Below are positions 44,285 to 54,686 of a stretch of DNA of 64,000 nt, one piece after another; within the stretch, counting starts at the first letter, position 1; each line of letters opens with the position of its first letter. The notes under the pieces were generated by a model. It searched no databases. It saw only the letters and a program-made list of their open reading frames with translations, and was not told where the DNA came from. A program made the translations under genes and the position numbers. Source of the DNA: Neorhizobium galegae (GTDB lineage Bacteria; Pseudomonadota; Alphaproteobacteria; Rhizobiales; Rhizobiaceae); NCBI RefSeq assembly GCF_021391675.1, contig NZ_CP090095.1, forward strand, positions 4,582,001-4,646,000, written 5' to 3'.

Positions 44285-47200
44285 TTAGTGGAAATTGCGG
44301 CCTTTCGGCATGACGCTCCCTGGACCGGCTTCGTAGGAATCGCGAGGCACCGCCTCCTTTGCACTTCCCCTGCGTGCCTCCTCCATTCCATTCGAACGCC
44401 TCTTCTGACGGTGGTCGCCGCTCGATTGCAACGCCTCGTCCGAGCGGGCCGATACGCCGAACCGCCTCGCCTCCTTCTGCAGCAAACCCAGCATCGGCGT
44501 AATGTCTTCGATATGCTCGACCACGGTATGGATGACGCCACTCTGGCTTTGCAGCCTCCCCCGGATCTTCACCAGCCGCGCGCCCATCACGACCGGCCTG
44601 TAGCGTTCGAAAATCTTCGGCCAGACAATCGCATTGGCAACGCCGGTCTCGTCTTCCAGCGTCATGAAGATGACGCCCTTGGCTGAGCCAGGCCGCTGAC
44701 GGACGAGAACGATCCCGCCGATCGTCACCCTTCGCCCGTTTGGAACCGTCAAAAGATCGACGCTACGGGTAATCCCCATGGTCTTGAATTCCTCGCGCAG
44801 GAAAGAGACCGGGTGGGCTTTCAGCGAAAGCGAGAGATACCGATAATCCTCAATCACCTGTTCGCCAGGCAGCATTTCAGGCAGCGTCGCTTTCGCCTCT
44901 GGCCTCAGATCCATGCGATCGGCCACTTCGAACAGAGGCAGTTTCTCGGCAGCCCTCCTGGCATCGAGCCCCCTGACCGCCCAGAGCGCCTCACGGCGAT
45001 TGAGACCTACGGAGTTGAAGGCATCGGCGTCCGCGAGCCGCTCGATATCCGACTTGTCGAGGCCGGACCGCTGCCAGAGATCGTGGATTGAGGTATAGCC
45101 CTCTCCTCGGTTGGCAATGAGCTTCTCGACCATGTCTTTTTCGGCAAGGCCCTTGACCTGTCGAAACCCAAGCCGCACGGCCCGCCGGGTCTTGATGACA
45201 TCCCGCATGGATTCGTGGCGCTTATCGATCGCATTCCTGTCGAAGGCAGCCGCTTCCAAAGTGCAATCCCAATCCGAGCGATTGATATCGACGGGAAGAA
45301 TTTTGACGCCATGTTCCCGCGCATCGCGAACGAGCTGCGCTGGCGCATAAAAGCCCATTGGCTGGGAATTCAACATCGCCGTGCAGAAGACATCCGGGTA
45401 ATAGGTTTTGATCCAGGAAGAGGCATAGACAAGCAGAGCGAATGAAGCTGCATGGCTTTCCGGAAACCCGTATTCGGCAAAGCCCTCGATCTGACTGAAG
45501 CAGCTTTCTGCGAATTCTCTGGGATACTTATTCTCCAGCATGCCGGCAATGAAATCCCGCCTGAATTCCTCCACCCTTCCGGAACGCTTGAACGTCGCCA
45601 TCGACCGGCGCAGCTTGTCCGCCTTCGCTGGCGAAAAGCCGGCTCCAGTAATGGCGATCTGCATCGCCTGCTCCTGAAAAAGCGGCACTCCCAGCGTCCG
45701 TTCAAGAACCTTCTCCAATTCAGGACCGGGGTATTCGATAGGCTGATTGTTCCGCTTGGCTTCGCGCCGCTTCAGATAGGGATGGACCATGTTGCCCTGG
45801 ATGGGGCCGGGCCGAACGATCGCCACCTCAACGACAAGATCATAAAATTTCCGTGGCCTTAGACGGGGCAACATACTCATCTGAGCCCGGCTTTCGATCT
45901 GGAAAACCCCGATCGTATCGGCACGGCAGATCATGTCGTAAACATCATCCTGCTTATCCTGAAGCAGGCCAGCCAATGTCTCTTCCCGATCGTAATGCTG
46001 TTTCATAAGCTCGAATGCCTTTTTGAGGCAGGTCAGCATGCCGAGCGCCAGCACATCGATCTTCAAAAGCTTCAGCGTATCGAGGTCGTCCTTGTCCCAT
46101 TCGACCATGTAACGGCCGGGCATCGCCGTCTTCATGATCGGCACGACTTCATCCAGCCGGTCGCGGGTTATCAGGAACCCGCCGACATGCTGGGTAAGAT
46201 GGCGTGGAAAGCCCATGAGTTCCTTCGCATGGGCGATCACCTTGAGTGTCGTCCTGTCCGTCACATCCAGGCCGGCGACTTTGGCGTCCCGCTCCGAAAG
46301 CCCATCCTCCGACCAGCCCCAGACGGTACTGGAAAGCGCCGATTGCACATCTTCGGAAAGGCCGAAAGCCTTTGCGACTTCGCGGCCTGCCATGCGGGTC
46401 CGGTAACTGGTGACCGCCGCCGTCAAACCGGCATGGCGATAGCCGTAATGCTGGTAGATATACTGGATAATGTCCTCGCGTCGCGCATGCTCGAAATCCA
46501 CGTCGATATCCGGCGGCTCGTTCCGCTCCGTCGAAATGAACCGTTCGAAGAGAAGCGTCGTGAATGTGGGATCGACCTCGGTGATGCCGAGGCAGAAACA
46601 GACGGTGGAATTGGCGGCGGATCCACGCCCTTGGCAGAGGATTTTGAGAACATATCTGGCATGCCAGACGATGTGGCGCACCGTCAGGAAATAGGGTTCG
46701 TATTCCATCTCCTTGATCAGATCGAGTTCGTACCTGATCTGGTTGGAGACCTTTTCCTCGATGCCGTTGGGATATCGGCGCTTTGCGCCTTCCCAGGTTA
46801 ACCGTTCCAGGGTTTCGGACACAGTTTCGCCCGGGACGCTCTCGTCGGGATAGTTATGGCTGAGTTCATCGAGCGAAAATTTCAGCCCGCTGAAGAACTT
46901 TCCCGTATTGGCGATAGCGTCTGGATAGGCTCGGAAGAGCCGCGCCATTTCGGCGGCCTGCTTGATGTACCTTTCTCCATTCGGCGAGAGCCGAAATCCA
47001 GCTTCCTGGATCGTCACATGTTCGCGGATCGCCGTCACCACATCCGACAGGGAACGCCGATAAGGGAGATGGAAAAGGGGCAGATTGGTCGCAACCAAAG
47101 GCACCCGGCTGCCCGCAGCAATCTGGGCAAGCGAGCTGAAGACAAAGGCATCTCGTCCATCATAGGTCGGTGACAGAACCAGATAGATGTTCTTTTTGAA

Positions 47201-47722
47201 CCGCTCCCGGTATTTACGGAGGCAGCTTTCCAAATGATGCCGATAGGTCATCTCTTCCGCGCGGGAAAAATCCGGCACGACTGCCAGCATCATCTCGTCG
47301 CACCATTCCAGAAGATCCCATTCTTCCAGAATGCAGGCCCCCTTGTCTGCCCTGAGTTTCCCCCGGCTCAGCAGGCGGCAGAGATTGGCCCAACCCTTCC
47401 GGTTCTGCGGATAGGCGAGAACATCCGGCGTCTGGTCGGAAAAAACGAGCCGCGCTCCCGGATAAAACGCGCAAGGGAGGATGGCCGCTTCCTCGTCTTT
47501 CTTTCTGCCCTGTTTCTGCTGAAGCTCGAAGGTTTCCTTCATGTTCCTGACTTGGCTATGCGCCCTCACCACGCCGGCAACGGAATTCCTGTCGGCGATA
47601 CCGAGACCGGACAAGCCGGACACGCTGGCCGCGATGATCATCTCCTCCGGTTTGGCCGCTCCCTCCAGGAAGGAGAAATTGGTCTTGGCGCCGATCTCGA
47701 AAAAGGCGGGAGCATCGGTCAT
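44285..47722 (-). CDS. dnaE2: Error-prone DNA polymerase DnaE2 (ImuC)
   Basis: 1145 residues. N-terminal PHP domain ([19 protein letters not shown] type opening, residues about 7-210), C-family polymerase core with catalytic aspartates in [17 protein letters not shown] and in the [13 protein letters not shown] region, fingers ([19 protein letters not shown]), helix-hairpin-helix near [12 protein letters not shown] and an OB domain ([20 protein letters not shown]). It carries out translesion synthesis with ImuB. Its start overlaps the imuB stop as ATGA, the third gene of an SOS-controlled cassette. Confidence 0.95.
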   Translation of the reverse strand: MTDAPAFFEIGAKTNFSFLEGAAKPEEMIIAASVSGLSGLGIADRNSVAGVVRAHSQVRNMKETFELQQKQGRKKDEEAAILPCAFYPGARLVFSDQTPDVLAYPQNRKGWANLCRLLSRGKLRADKGACILEEWDLLEWCDEMMLAVVPDFSRAEEMTYRHHLESCLRKYRERFKKNIYLVLSPTYDGRDAFVFSSLAQIAAGSRVPLVATNLPLFHLPYRRSLSDVVTAIREHVTIQEAGFRLSPNGERYIKQAAEMARLFRAYPDAIANTGKFFSGLKFSLDELSHNYPDESVPGETVSETLERLTWEGAKRRYPNGIEEKVSNQIRYELDLIKEMEYEPYFLTVRHIVWHARYVLKILCQGRGSAANSTVCFCLGITEVDPTFTTLLFERFISTERNEPPDIDVDFEHARREDIIQYIYQHYGYRHAGLTAAVTSYRTRMAGREVAKAFGLSEDVQSALSSTVWGWSEDGLSERDAKVAGLDVTDRTTLKVIAHAKELMGFPRHLTQHVGGFLITRDRLDEVVPIMKTAMPGRYMVEWDKDDLDTLKLLKIDVLALGMLTCLKKAFELMKQHYDREETLAGLLQDKQDDVYDMICRADTIGVFQIESRAQMSMLPRLRPRKFYDLVVEVAIVRPGPIQGNMVHPYLKRREAKRNNQPIEYPGPELEKVLERTLGVPLFQEQAMQIAITGAGFSPAKADKLRRSMATFKRSGRVEEFRRDFIAGMLENKYPREFAESCFSQIEGFAEYGFPESHAASFALLVYASSWIKTYYPDVFCTAMLNSQPMGFYAPAQLVRDAREHGVKILPVDINRSDWDCTLEAAAFDRNAIDKRHESMRDVIKTRRAVRLGFRQVKGLAEKDMVEKLIANRGEGYTSIHDLWQRSGLDKSDIERLADADAFNSVGLNRREALWAVRGLDARRAAEKLPLFEVADRMDLRPEAKATLPEMLPGEQVIEDYRYLSLSLKAHPVSFLREEFKTMGITRSVDLLTVPNGRRVTIGGIVLVRQRPGSAKGVIFMTLEDETGVANAIVWPKIFERYRPVVMGARLVKIRGRLQSQSGVIHTVVEHIEDITPMLGLLQKEARRFGVSARSDEALQSSGDHRQKRRSNGMEEARRGSAKEAVPRDSYEAGPGSVMPKGRNFH

Positions 47723-49335
47723 GCGAAAATCCCGTGCACCCGCCAGGTCGGTGCAGCCTTGCCGGCAACGTAATGACCTGCGCGGAAAATCCAGAAGCGG
47801 CGGCCGGCTTCACTTTCAAGCCTGAAATAATCGCGTTCCTCAACATCCTCCTCGTCATGCCACCATTCGGGCGAGATCCGCTCCGGTCCTTCGGCGCGGA
47901 TGACCGCATGGACGATGCGGCGCCAGCGGAAACGCCGGGGAGGCCCATCCGGCACCGTTGCCGCAAAGGCTTCCACGAGCTCCGGATGCCGGAAAAGCCG
48001 CAAGGGCCGATCGCTTCTCGGCACGAAGGCGGAAAGCTCCCGGGTTTCTTCCCGGACGATCCGTGCCGCGATCGCCGGCACAAATATTTCCCCGCGCTCC
48101 GGCATATGGCTTTGTTTGGGATCGGCGACCTGCAGACAGTCGGCCCCGAGCCGGGCCGAAACCCGGTCGATAAAATCGGCGAGTGAGATTTCGCTGTCGC
48201 CATTGCCGGTGAAATCGCCCTGCGAAATCCTGAAGACGTCGTGCTGCAGCACGTTGAGGCGCAGGAGTTCGAAACCGAAACCGGCGTCGAGATCATCGTG
48301 CACGGCGTTCAGCCGCTCGGAAAACAGCGACGAGATTCGTTTCGGATCCTGCAACGGCTGCGAGGCACCGGCCGCGATGCGAAACACCCGGCCATCGACA
48401 CGGAAAAGCACCAGTTCGAAAACCCGCCCCCCGACACCGCGAGCCTCCAGTTCCGATTTCAACGAAATGGCAATCTGGCCGGTGAGCTGGAGAATATGCT
48501 CTTCCGCCTGGATCGGTTCGGGAAGCCGCCGCTCGGCGGAAAGGGCCGCCACCGGACGGCGAGGCGAGATGGCTTCCTCATTGTGCCCGAGTGCCTGATC
48601 CAGCCGAAGCAACAGGTGCATGCCGAAACGGCGAGCCAGCGGCGCACGCGGCATCGGCAGAAGATCGCCGATCCTTTTCAGTCCGAGCTTGTAAAGCGAT
48701 GCGACGGTGGCCTCATCGATGCGCAGAGCGTTGACCGGTAGAGGCGCCAGCACCTCCTCCGTCACCTGATCGGCGATCACGCCGCCACGGCCGAAACGAC
48801 AGGCCGCCCAGGACAGGCCCGGCGACGAGGAGATCGCCCCTTTGACGTCGAACCCCATCTGCAAAAGCCGGCCCAGAATATCCTTCAGCAGGGCTCCTTC
48901 ACCACCGAAGAGATGGGCGCAGCCGGTGATGTCGAGAAACAGGCCTTCGCGGCCGTCCAGCGCCACCAGTGGGGTATAACGATCGCACCAATCGGCAATC
49001 GCCTCGAGAAGGCCCTGATCCGCAGCGTCGTCTTCGTCCACCACGTCGATCTTCGGAAACATGGCGCGCACCTCCGCAAGCCCCTGCCCGCGTTTCAGCC
49101 CAAGACGTTCGGAAACCTCGTCGAGCGCTGTGAGCCGCATGGCGTTTTCTCGCCGGCCCGCACAGAGGATCGGAGGATGTTCAGGACGCCCTTTCGAACG
49201 CCATGACAGTCCCCAGAGCCGGCGCGCGATCCTGTCGGTCGGCAGATGCGGGAAGAAGAGCGCCAGGATGCGCTGGCGGGTTGCGGAAAGAGAAAGCCTC
49301 TCCTGTGTCTCGGCCGAGGGAAAATTGACGGTCAT
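47719..49335 (-). CDS. imuB: ImuB, inactive Y-family polymerase homologue
   Basis: About 538 residues from ATG 49335. The Y-family fold is recognisable ([20 protein letters not shown], then the [16 protein letters not shown] motif) but catalytic Asp residues of the first motif are absent, as in other ImuB proteins, which act as the clamp-binding hub between ImuA and DnaE2. The C-terminal tail ends TWRVHGIFA. The start lies 155 bases inside the imuA gene; no later ATG precedes the conserved domain. Confidence 0.9.
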   Translation of the reverse strand: MTVNFPSAETQERLSLSATRQRILALFFPHLPTDRIARRLWGLSWRSKGRPEHPPILCAGRRENAMRLTALDEVSERLGLKRGQGLAEVRAMFPKIDVVDEDDAADQGLLEAIADWCDRYTPLVALDGREGLFLDITGCAHLFGGEGALLKDILGRLLQMGFDVKGAISSSPGLSWAACRFGRGGVIADQVTEEVLAPLPVNALRIDEATVASLYKLGLKRIGDLLPMPRAPLARRFGMHLLLRLDQALGHNEEAISPRRPVAALSAERRLPEPIQAEEHILQLTGQIAISLKSELEARGVGGRVFELVLFRVDGRVFRIAAGASQPLQDPKRISSLFSERLNAVHDDLDAGFGFELLRLNVLQHDVFRISQGDFTGNGDSEISLADFIDRVSARLGADCLQVADPKQSHMPERGEIFVPAIAARIVREETRELSAFVPRSDRPLRLFRHPELVEAFAATVPDGPPRRFRWRRIVHAVIRAEGPERISPEWWHDEEDVEERDYFRLESEAGRRFWIFRAGHYVAGKAAPTWRVHGIFA

Positions 49336-50119
49336 GGGGGTTCCACTCCAGAAGCAAGGACAGCGGAGCCGGGTTGCGGCTCTTCTCCAGGGTGAGTTTA
49401 AAAACGGGATGACCGATGCTGCCGCCAAGCACGGATCCATCCGGAAGATGCCGGTGAGCCGCCGGCGCCGGTTCGACAAGAAAGCGGAACGAGGCGCTGC
49501 TCGCCTCCTCCTCACCCGCATGCCGCAATAGAAAGAGCGGCCGCCCCGCCGCCTTTGCCCTGAGACCCAGCCGGCGGCTTTCGGTGAGCCCGAAATGCTT
49601 AGGATTTCCCCGGATTTCGAGAATGACGGCGACAAGAGCCCGGCTCGCCAATGCGGTCTCGGCAAGCCACAGGGCATCGTCCAGCTTGCGCGGCGAGGCG
49701 TAAAGAACATCCCGGTGGCTCAATCCGAACTGTTTGAGGCCGACGGAATAAGGAATACCGGCTTCCTGCGTGGAGAGGGCATCACAGATCCAGAGAAGCG
49801 GCGCCTCGCTCGGCTGTCTCGCTTTGAGGTGAGACGCCAGCGAGAGAGTAAGGCCGCTTGCTGCCCCGGCATCCCCCATCAGGAGCGAGCGGATTTCCGT
49901 GATGCCGTCGAGCGGCAGGCCGCCTTCCAATGCGGTGTCCATCTGCGTTATGCCGAATGGCAGGCGGGGCTGATTGTCCCTGGCTTTCCGGCCTTCCGGA
50001 TCGACGGCCGAGTCCGCCTGTTCCGCCGCTGCAAGCGCCGGCAGGGATTTCCCTTCCAGTCTGGCGATCTGTTCGCGCAGGGCAAAAAGCGTCTCCTGCG
50101 CCGTGGCGTGCTCGGCCAT
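49181..50119 (-). CDS. imuA: ImuA, RecA-like SOS mutagenesis protein
   Basis: 312 residues. RecA-like core with a degenerate Walker A region (SLLMGDAGAASGLTLSLASH) and strand ALVAVILEIRG; the family has lost RecA's strand-exchange activity and joins the ImuB-DnaE2 mutasome. The first gene of the cassette, controlled by the LexA box 22 bases upstream of its start. The last 155 bases are shared with the imuB start in another frame. Confidence 0.88.
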   Translation of the reverse strand: MAEHATAQETLFALREQIARLEGKSLPALAAAEQADSAVDPEGRKARDNQPRLPFGITQMDTALEGGLPLDGITEIRSLLMGDAGAASGLTLSLASHLKARQPSEAPLLWICDALSTQEAGIPYSVGLKQFGLSHRDVLYASPRKLDDALWLAETALASRALVAVILEIRGNPKHFGLTESRRLGLRAKAAGRPLFLLRHAGEEEASSASFRFLVEPAPAAHRHLPDGSVLGGSIGHPVFKLTLEKSRNPAPLSLLLEWNPHDRQFSLGRDTGEAFSFRNPPAHPGALLPASADRQDRAPALGTVMAFERAS

Positions 50120-50140
50120 GGCGTCAGCTCCATCCGTAAT

Positions 50141-50155
50141 GTTCTCTTTATGTTC
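50141..50155 (-). promoter_or_regulatory. LexA (SOS) box of imuA
   Basis: GTTC, seven bases, GTTC (50141-50155 on the plus strand), the direct-repeat LexA site known for alphaproteobacteria, 22 bases upstream of imuA. Confidence 0.85.
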
Positions 50156-50290
50156 TTATGGATTCCAGAGCTGCCGGTAAGAGTCAACAGCCAAATCATG
50201 GGAATCTTTTCCTTGGATCCTAGGCCGATGATTCTTCACTCGAAAAATATCGTGGGAGGTACTATATGGGCCTTATCAGAAGGAGAGCCT

Positions 50291-50728
50291 ATGGCCCGCA
50301 TCGACCAGACCGACGATTGGCAGGATCGCCACGCACCGACGATCAGCACGTTCGAGTCGCTGGCAATCGAGGCCTATGGTCATTTGCCGGAGGAATTCCG
50401 GGCTCTCACCGTCAACCTGACAATCGAGATCGAGGATTTCCCGGACGACGACGTTTTCGAGGACATGGCGCTCGAGACCCCCTTCGACCTGCTCGGCCTT
50501 TTTGAAGGCCGCGGCATTTCCGAGCGTTTCAACATGGAAACGGGCGAATTGCCGAACCGGATCCGGCTTTACCGCCGGCCAATCCTCGACTACTGGGCGG
50601 AAAACGAGGAAACCCTGGGCGATATCATCACCCATGTGCTGATCCACGAGATCGGTCACCATTTCGGCCTCAGCGACGACGACATGGAACGCATCGAGGC
50701 CAGCGCCGAGGAAGCGGCCCAGCGCTGA
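50291..50728 (+). CDS. Metallopeptidase-family (minimal zincin) protein
   Basis: 145 residues. The zinc motif is HEIGHHFGLSDDDM near 123-136, the HExxHxxG form; the upstream helix ITHVLIHE supports it. The family (formerly DUF1025) consists of small zincins conserved in rhizobia and actinobacteria without an assigned substrate. No signal peptide; probably cytoplasmic. GGAGAG lies before ATG 50291. Divergent from imuA; its promoter is next to the LexA box, so SOS control of this gene also deserves a test. Confidence 0.85.
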   Translation: MARIDQTDDWQDRHAPTISTFESLAIEAYGHLPEEFRALTVNLTIEIEDFPDDDVFEDMALETPFDLLGLFEGRGISERFNMETGELPNRIRLYRRPILDYWAENEETLGDIITHVLIHEIGHHFGLSDDDMERIEASAEEAAQR

Positions 50729-50743
50729 TCCTCTGACTGTAGC

Positions 50744-50950
50744 TTATTGCTCGCCGAGCTTCATCTCGGGATCGTATTCCTTGCCGTGAACGGTTTTCGT
50801 CACCGCCTGCCCGCACTGCATCTCGCCGGTCGTGGCGTTGAAGGCATAGGTCGGCGAGCCGGACAGTTCCCAGCCCTTGTTCAGCGCCGCCGTCACCTTG
50901 TGGCAGAAGGAGGAATCGTCGGGACCGCTGAGGAAGCGATAAAGTTTCAT
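50744..50950 (-). CDS. DUF1737-domain protein
   Basis: 68 residues: MKLYRFLSGPDDSSFCHKVT, then ALNKGWELSGSPTYAFNATT. This short domain of unknown function is common in proteobacteria, often as a stand-alone protein. No catalytic motif is visible. The start overlaps the stop of the CoA-ester lyase gene as ATGA, so it is the second cistron of that operon. Confidence 0.85.
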   Translation of the reverse strand: MKLYRFLSGPDDSSFCHKVTAALNKGWELSGSPTYAFNATTGEMQCGQAVTKTVHGKEYDPEMKLGEQ

Positions 50951-51849
50951 GGCGTTTTCTTTCGTTCAGCGATGATCCTCGCCCTGGCGGCAAGCTTTTC
51001 GGCCTCCACCAGATGCAGTCGCTCGACCATTCTGCCGTTCAGGTTGATGACGTTGAGATGCAGCGCTTCAGGCTTCGCAAAGGCGGCGATCACCGCTTCC
51101 GCCTCTTTCACGGCCTGGGGATCCGGCCCGAAATGCCGGTTGGCGGGCTCGATCTGGGCCGGATGGATCAGCATCTTGCCGGAAAAACCCATGGCGCGGC
51201 CCTGCGCGCATTCTGCCTCGAAGGCTTCCGCATCCTTGAAATCGTTGAAGACGCTGTCGATCACGTCGACACCATGGGCGCGGCCGACAAGCACGATCTG
51301 CATCAGCCACGGCACCAGATAGGCCCGGCCGGGCTGGGGCAGCACGCCTGTCTCCTTGCGCAGGTCGTTGAGGCCGACCACGAAGCACTGGAGCCGTTCG
51401 TCGACAGGGGCAATCGCCGGCGCATTCAGGACGCCCTTCGGCGTTTCGATCATGGCCCAGATGGCAAGACTGTCCGGAGCCCCGGCCTCGGAAAAGATAT
51501 CCGCCACCGCCTGGATCTGCGACATGTGCTCGACCTTGGGGATCAGCACCACGTCGGGGGAGACCTCGGTGACGAGATCCATATCCGCCTTGCCGAACTC
51601 CGTTTCGAGCGGGTTGATGCGGATGATCGTTTCCCTGTCCTTGAGCGGGTTTTCCGTAAACAGCCGGCGCAGGTTGTCGCGGGCCTCGCCCTTCTTTTCC
51701 GACGCGACGGAATCTTCCAGATCGAAGATCACCGCGTCACAATCCAGCCCATGCACCTTTTCCAACGCCCTCGTATTGCCGGCCGGCACGCTCAGGATAG
51801 AGCGGCGAAGAGGAACTGAGGAATAATTGATATCGGTCAAGGCGGTCAT
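50947..51849 (-). CDS. HpcH/HpaI-type CoA-ester lyase (CitE-like)
   Basis: 300 residues, a TIM barrel. RRSILSVPAGNTRALEKVHG, CDAVIFDLEDSV (metal and CoA region), ETIIRINPLETEFGKADM, VLIPKVEHM, and IWAMIETPKGVLNAPAIA identify the CitE/malyl-CoA-lyase family. Substrates in relatives are malyl-CoA, methylmalyl-CoA or citramalyl-CoA; the particular one is unclear. Start ATG 51849 begins where similarity begins. Confidence 0.88.
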   Translation of the reverse strand: MTALTDINYSSVPLRRSILSVPAGNTRALEKVHGLDCDAVIFDLEDSVASEKKGEARDNLRRLFTENPLKDRETIIRINPLETEFGKADMDLVTEVSPDVVLIPKVEHMSQIQAVADIFSEAGAPDSLAIWAMIETPKGVLNAPAIAPVDERLQCFVVGLNDLRKETGVLPQPGRAYLVPWLMQIVLVGRAHGVDVIDSVFNDFKDAEAFEAECAQGRAMGFSGKMLIHPAQIEPANRHFGPDPQAVKEAEAVIAAFAKPEALHLNVINLNGRMVERLHLVEAEKLAARARIIAERKKTP

Positions 51850-51957
51850 CGGCGCTTTGTGCCAATCTTTTTGATCTGCGGCAATACCGCCATGCGCAAA
51901 AGCCCTTGCAAGAAAGGGCGCAAGGCCCCACATTCCTCGATGAGAAAGGTATATACC

Positions 51958-52185
51958 ATGCAAAATATTCGCGTATTCTTCGTCATCGTTTCGGCCATTG
52001 CCGTGCTCGCCATGGCAGCGCTTCTGACGGCTTCGCTGACCGTCGCATTCGCGGGCATCCTCGCGGTTCTGTCCATCGGACGCGCGCTTTCGGCCCGGCT
52101 GAAGCCGGTTCCGGTGCGGGCCAAGACGAACAAGCGCGAAATGCGTGTCTGGAACGACGGGCGCGGCACGATCATCGATCTTTGA
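51958..52185 (+). CDS. Small membrane protein of unknown function
   Basis: 75 residues. One hydrophobic stretch (FFVIVSAIAVLAMAALLTAS and on to VLSIGRAL, about residues 7-42, long enough for one or two helices) and a basic cytoplasmic tail KPVPVRAKTNKREMRVWNDG. GAGAAAGG precedes the ATG. Located between the lyase and leuD without obvious operon partners. Function unrecognised; probably real because of its ribosome site and amphipathic layout. Confidence 0.7.
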   Translation: MQNIRVFFVIVSAIAVLAMAALLTASLTVAFAGILAVLSIGRALSARLKPVPVRAKTNKREMRVWNDGRGTIIDL

Positions 52186-52321
52186 TCGCTCCGAAGCGTA
52201 AAGAGACGAATGCGCCGGTTTCCGGCGCCTCGGCGTACCGGTTCACGCCAAACAGCCCTTCAAATCCGCGTCGATTTGCTTTATGGCAGCTTCCGCAGAT
52301 AAGTCCACGTGGAGGCAGATC

Positions 52322-52927
52322 ATGGAAAAGTTCACCAAGCTCACCGGCGTTGCAGCGCCGCTTCCGGTCATCAATATCGACACGGACATGATCATTCCCA
52401 AGGATTACCTCAAGACCATCAAGCGTACCGGTCTTGGCAAGGGTCTCTTCTCGGAAGCCCGCTACAAGGACGACGGTTCTGAAAATCCCGATTTCGTGCT
52501 GAACAAGCCGGCCTATCGCAACGCCAAGATCCTGGTCGCTGGCGACAATTTCGGCTGCGGCTCCTCGCGCGAACACGCTCCCTGGGCACTTCTCGACTTC
52601 GGCATCCGCTGCGTCATTTCGACGAGCTTCGCCGACATTTTCTACAATAACTGTTTCAAGAACGGCATTCTGCCGATCGTCGTTTCCCAGGAAGACCTGG
52701 ACAAGCTGATGGACGATGCCGAACGCGGCTCGAACGCCATCCTCTCGATCGACCTGGAAGCCCAGGAAATCACCGGCCCGGATGGCGGCTCGATCCGTTT
52801 CGACATCGATCCCGGCCGTCGCCATATCATGCTCGAAGGCCTCGACGACATTGCCTCGACGCTGAAGAGCGACGCGGCGATCAGCACTTTCGAGAACAAC
52901 AACCGAGCCGCACGTCCCTGGCTCTGA
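52322..52927 (+). CDS. leuD: 3-isopropylmalate dehydratase small subunit
   Basis: 201 residues, the same length as E. coli Leu[34 protein letters not shown], and the substrate loop [20 protein letters not shown] are diagnostic. With LeuC (not in this window) it isomerises isopropylmalate in leucine synthesis. Start 52322 with GGAGG upstream; an upstream ATG 39 bases earlier lacks a site. Followed 16 bases later by a RidA-family gene. Confidence 0.96.
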   Translation: MEKFTKLTGVAAPLPVINIDTDMIIPKDYLKTIKRTGLGKGLFSEARYKDDGSENPDFVLNKPAYRNAKILVAGDNFGCGSSREHAPWALLDFGIRCVISTSFADIFYNNCFKNGILPIVVSQEDLDKLMDDAERGSNAILSIDLEAQEITGPDGGSIRFDIDPGRRHIMLEGLDDIASTLKSDAAISTFENNNRAARPWL

Positions 52928-52943
52928 TTTCCGGAGCATCCTG

Positions 52944-53333
52944 ATGGTCAAGCGGATTTCCTCCGGATCGCCCTTCGAAGCGCGGATCGGCTATTCGCGC
53001 GCCGTGGTGGATCGCGACATGGTCTATGTCTCCGGCACCACCGGCTACGACTATGCCCGGATGGAAATGCCCGCCGACGCGGCCGCCCAGACCCGCAATA
53101 CACTCGGCACGATCGAGAAGGCCCTGAAAGAGGCCGGAAGTGGCCTCCAGGACGTCGTCCGGGTGCGCTACTACCTCACCGACATGGCTGATTACGATTC
53201 CATCGTTCAGGTTCTCGGCGAGACCTTCTCCGAGATCCGGCCTGCGGCGACCATGGTCGTTTGCGGCCTCACTACACCCGAAATGAAGATCGAGATCGAA
53301 GTGACTGCCCGCATCGGCGCCGGCAGTCCTTAA
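52944..53333 (+). CDS. RidA (YjgF/UK114) family protein
   Basis: 129 residues. [49 protein letters not shown] and [19 protein letters not shown] fit the RidA fold, in which Arg in this last region binds imine substrates. Archetypal RidA hydrolyses 2-aminoacrylate released by PLP enzymes. This one belongs to a divergent group; the particular substrate is unknown. Location between leuD and leuB suggests a link to branched-chain amino acid metabolism. Confidence 0.87.
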   Translation: MVKRISSGSPFEARIGYSRAVVDRDMVYVSGTTGYDYARMEMPADAAAQTRNTLGTIEKALKEAGSGLQDVVRVRYYLTDMADYDSIVQVLGETFSEIRPAATMVVCGLTTPEMKIEIEVTARIGAGSP

Positions 53334-53344
53334 AACCTTTCCAG

Positions 53345-53376
53345 CCTCGTCCTTCGGCAGGCTCGGACGAGGTTTT
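53345..53376 (+). terminator. Terminator after the RidA gene
   Basis: CCTCGTCC (53345-53352) pairs with GGACGAGG (53365-53372), followed by TTTT. Confidence 0.65.
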
Positions 53377-53442
53377 GCCAGGCGCGGAGATTCCGCGCGG
53401 GAGGACGCGAGCCTGCAAAACCCGCAAGGACACGAAAACGAT

Positions 53443-54552
53443 ATGGCAAAGAACCTCTTCCTCCTTCCCGGCGACGGCATCGGCCCCGAGGCCATGGGCG
53501 AAGTCCGCAAGATCATCGCCCATATGAACAGCGCCATGAAGGCCGATTTCGTCCTCGACGAAGGCCTGGTCGGCGGCTGCGCCTACGATGCGCATGGCGC
53601 CGCCATTTCCGAAGAGGACATGGCCAAGGCGATGGCAGCGGACGCGGTGCTTTTCGGTGCCGTCGGCGGCCCGAAATGGGATCACGTTGCTTATGAAGTG
53701 CGTCCGGAAGCCGGCCTGCTGCGGCTGCGCAAGGACATGGAGCTTTTCGCCAACCTGCGCCCCGCCATCTGCTATCCGGCGCTTAGCTCCGCTTCCTCCC
53801 TGAAGCCGGAACTGGTCGAAGGCCTCGACATCCTGATCGTCCGCGAGCTCACCGGTGGCGTCTATTTCGGCGAGCCGAAGGAAATCGTCGACCTCGGCAA
53901 CGGCCAGAAGCGCGGTATCGATACCCAGGTCTACGATACCTATGAGATCGAACGTATTGCCGGCGTCGCCTTCGAGCTTGCCCGCACCCGCAAGAACGCT
54001 GTCTGCTCGATGGAAAAGCGCAACGTCATGAAGTCGGGCGTGCTCTGGAACCAGGTGGTCACCGAGACGCACAAGGCGAAATATTCCGACGTCAAGCTGG
54101 AGCATATGCTGGCCGATGCGGGCGGCATGCAGCTGGTCCGGGCTCCCAAACAGTTCGACGTCATCGTCACCGACAACCTGTTCGGCGACATGCTCTCCGA
54201 CGTCGCGGCCATGCTGACCGGCTCGCTCGGCATGCTGCCCTCCGCTTCGCTCGGCGCGCCGGACACCAAGACTGGCAAGCGCAAGGCGCTTTACGAGCCG
54301 GTGCACGGTTCGGCGCCTGACATCGCCGGCACCGGCGTTGCCAACCCGATCGCCATGATCGCCTCGTTTGCCATGTGCCTGCGTTATTCCTTCAACATGG
54401 TCACGGAAGCCGACAACCTCGAAAAGGCGATCGCCAACGTGCTCGATCAGGGCATCCGCACCGGCGACATCATGGCCGAAGGCGCCCGCAAGGTCGGCAC
54501 CGCCGAAATGGGCGATGCGATCCTCAGGGAATTCGTAAGCCTTTCCGCCTGA
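53443..54552 (+). CDS. leuB: 3-isopropylmalate dehydrogenase
   Basis: 369 residues. [19 protein letters not shown] at 6-24, [13 protein letters not shown] for substrate, metal aspartates in [17 protein letters not shown] loop [20 protein letters not shown]. Oxidatively decarboxylates isopropylmalate. It belongs to the same superfamily as the tartrate dehydrogenase at 15209 but has the LeuB-type RELTGG loop. Confidence 0.96.
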   Translation: MAKNLFLLPGDGIGPEAMGEVRKIIAHMNSAMKADFVLDEGLVGGCAYDAHGAAISEEDMAKAMAADAVLFGAVGGPKWDHVAYEVRPEAGLLRLRKDMELFANLRPAICYPALSSASSLKPELVEGLDILIVRELTGGVYFGEPKEIVDLGNGQKRGIDTQVYDTYEIERIAGVAFELARTRKNAVCSMEKRNVMKSGVLWNQVVTETHKAKYSDVKLEHMLADAGGMQLVRAPKQFDVIVTDNLFGDMLSDVAAMLTGSLGMLPSASLGAPDTKTGKRKALYEPVHGSAPDIAGTGVANPIAMIASFAMCLRYSFNMVTEADNLEKAIANVLDQGIRTGDIMAEGARKVGTAEMGDAILREFVSLSA

Positions 54553-54563
54553 TACACCGATCG

Positions 54564-54593
54564 GTGTCTTTCCGTCGCAGGGCGGAAAGACAC
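54564..54593 (+). terminator. Hairpin after leuB
   Basis: GTGTCTTTCCG (54564-54574) pairs perfectly with CGGAAAGACAC (54583-54593). No T-run follows. A 14-bp palindrome ACACCGATCGGTGT (54554-54567) overlaps its left arm. Confidence 0.6.
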
Positions 54594-54686
54594 TTCGACA
54601 TTTGGCGTTCGGCATCCTGCTACCCATATCGCAAAATCTATGGGAAGAAGCGGCGCGGGATCGCTCCCGCGCCACGGAAGAGGCCG

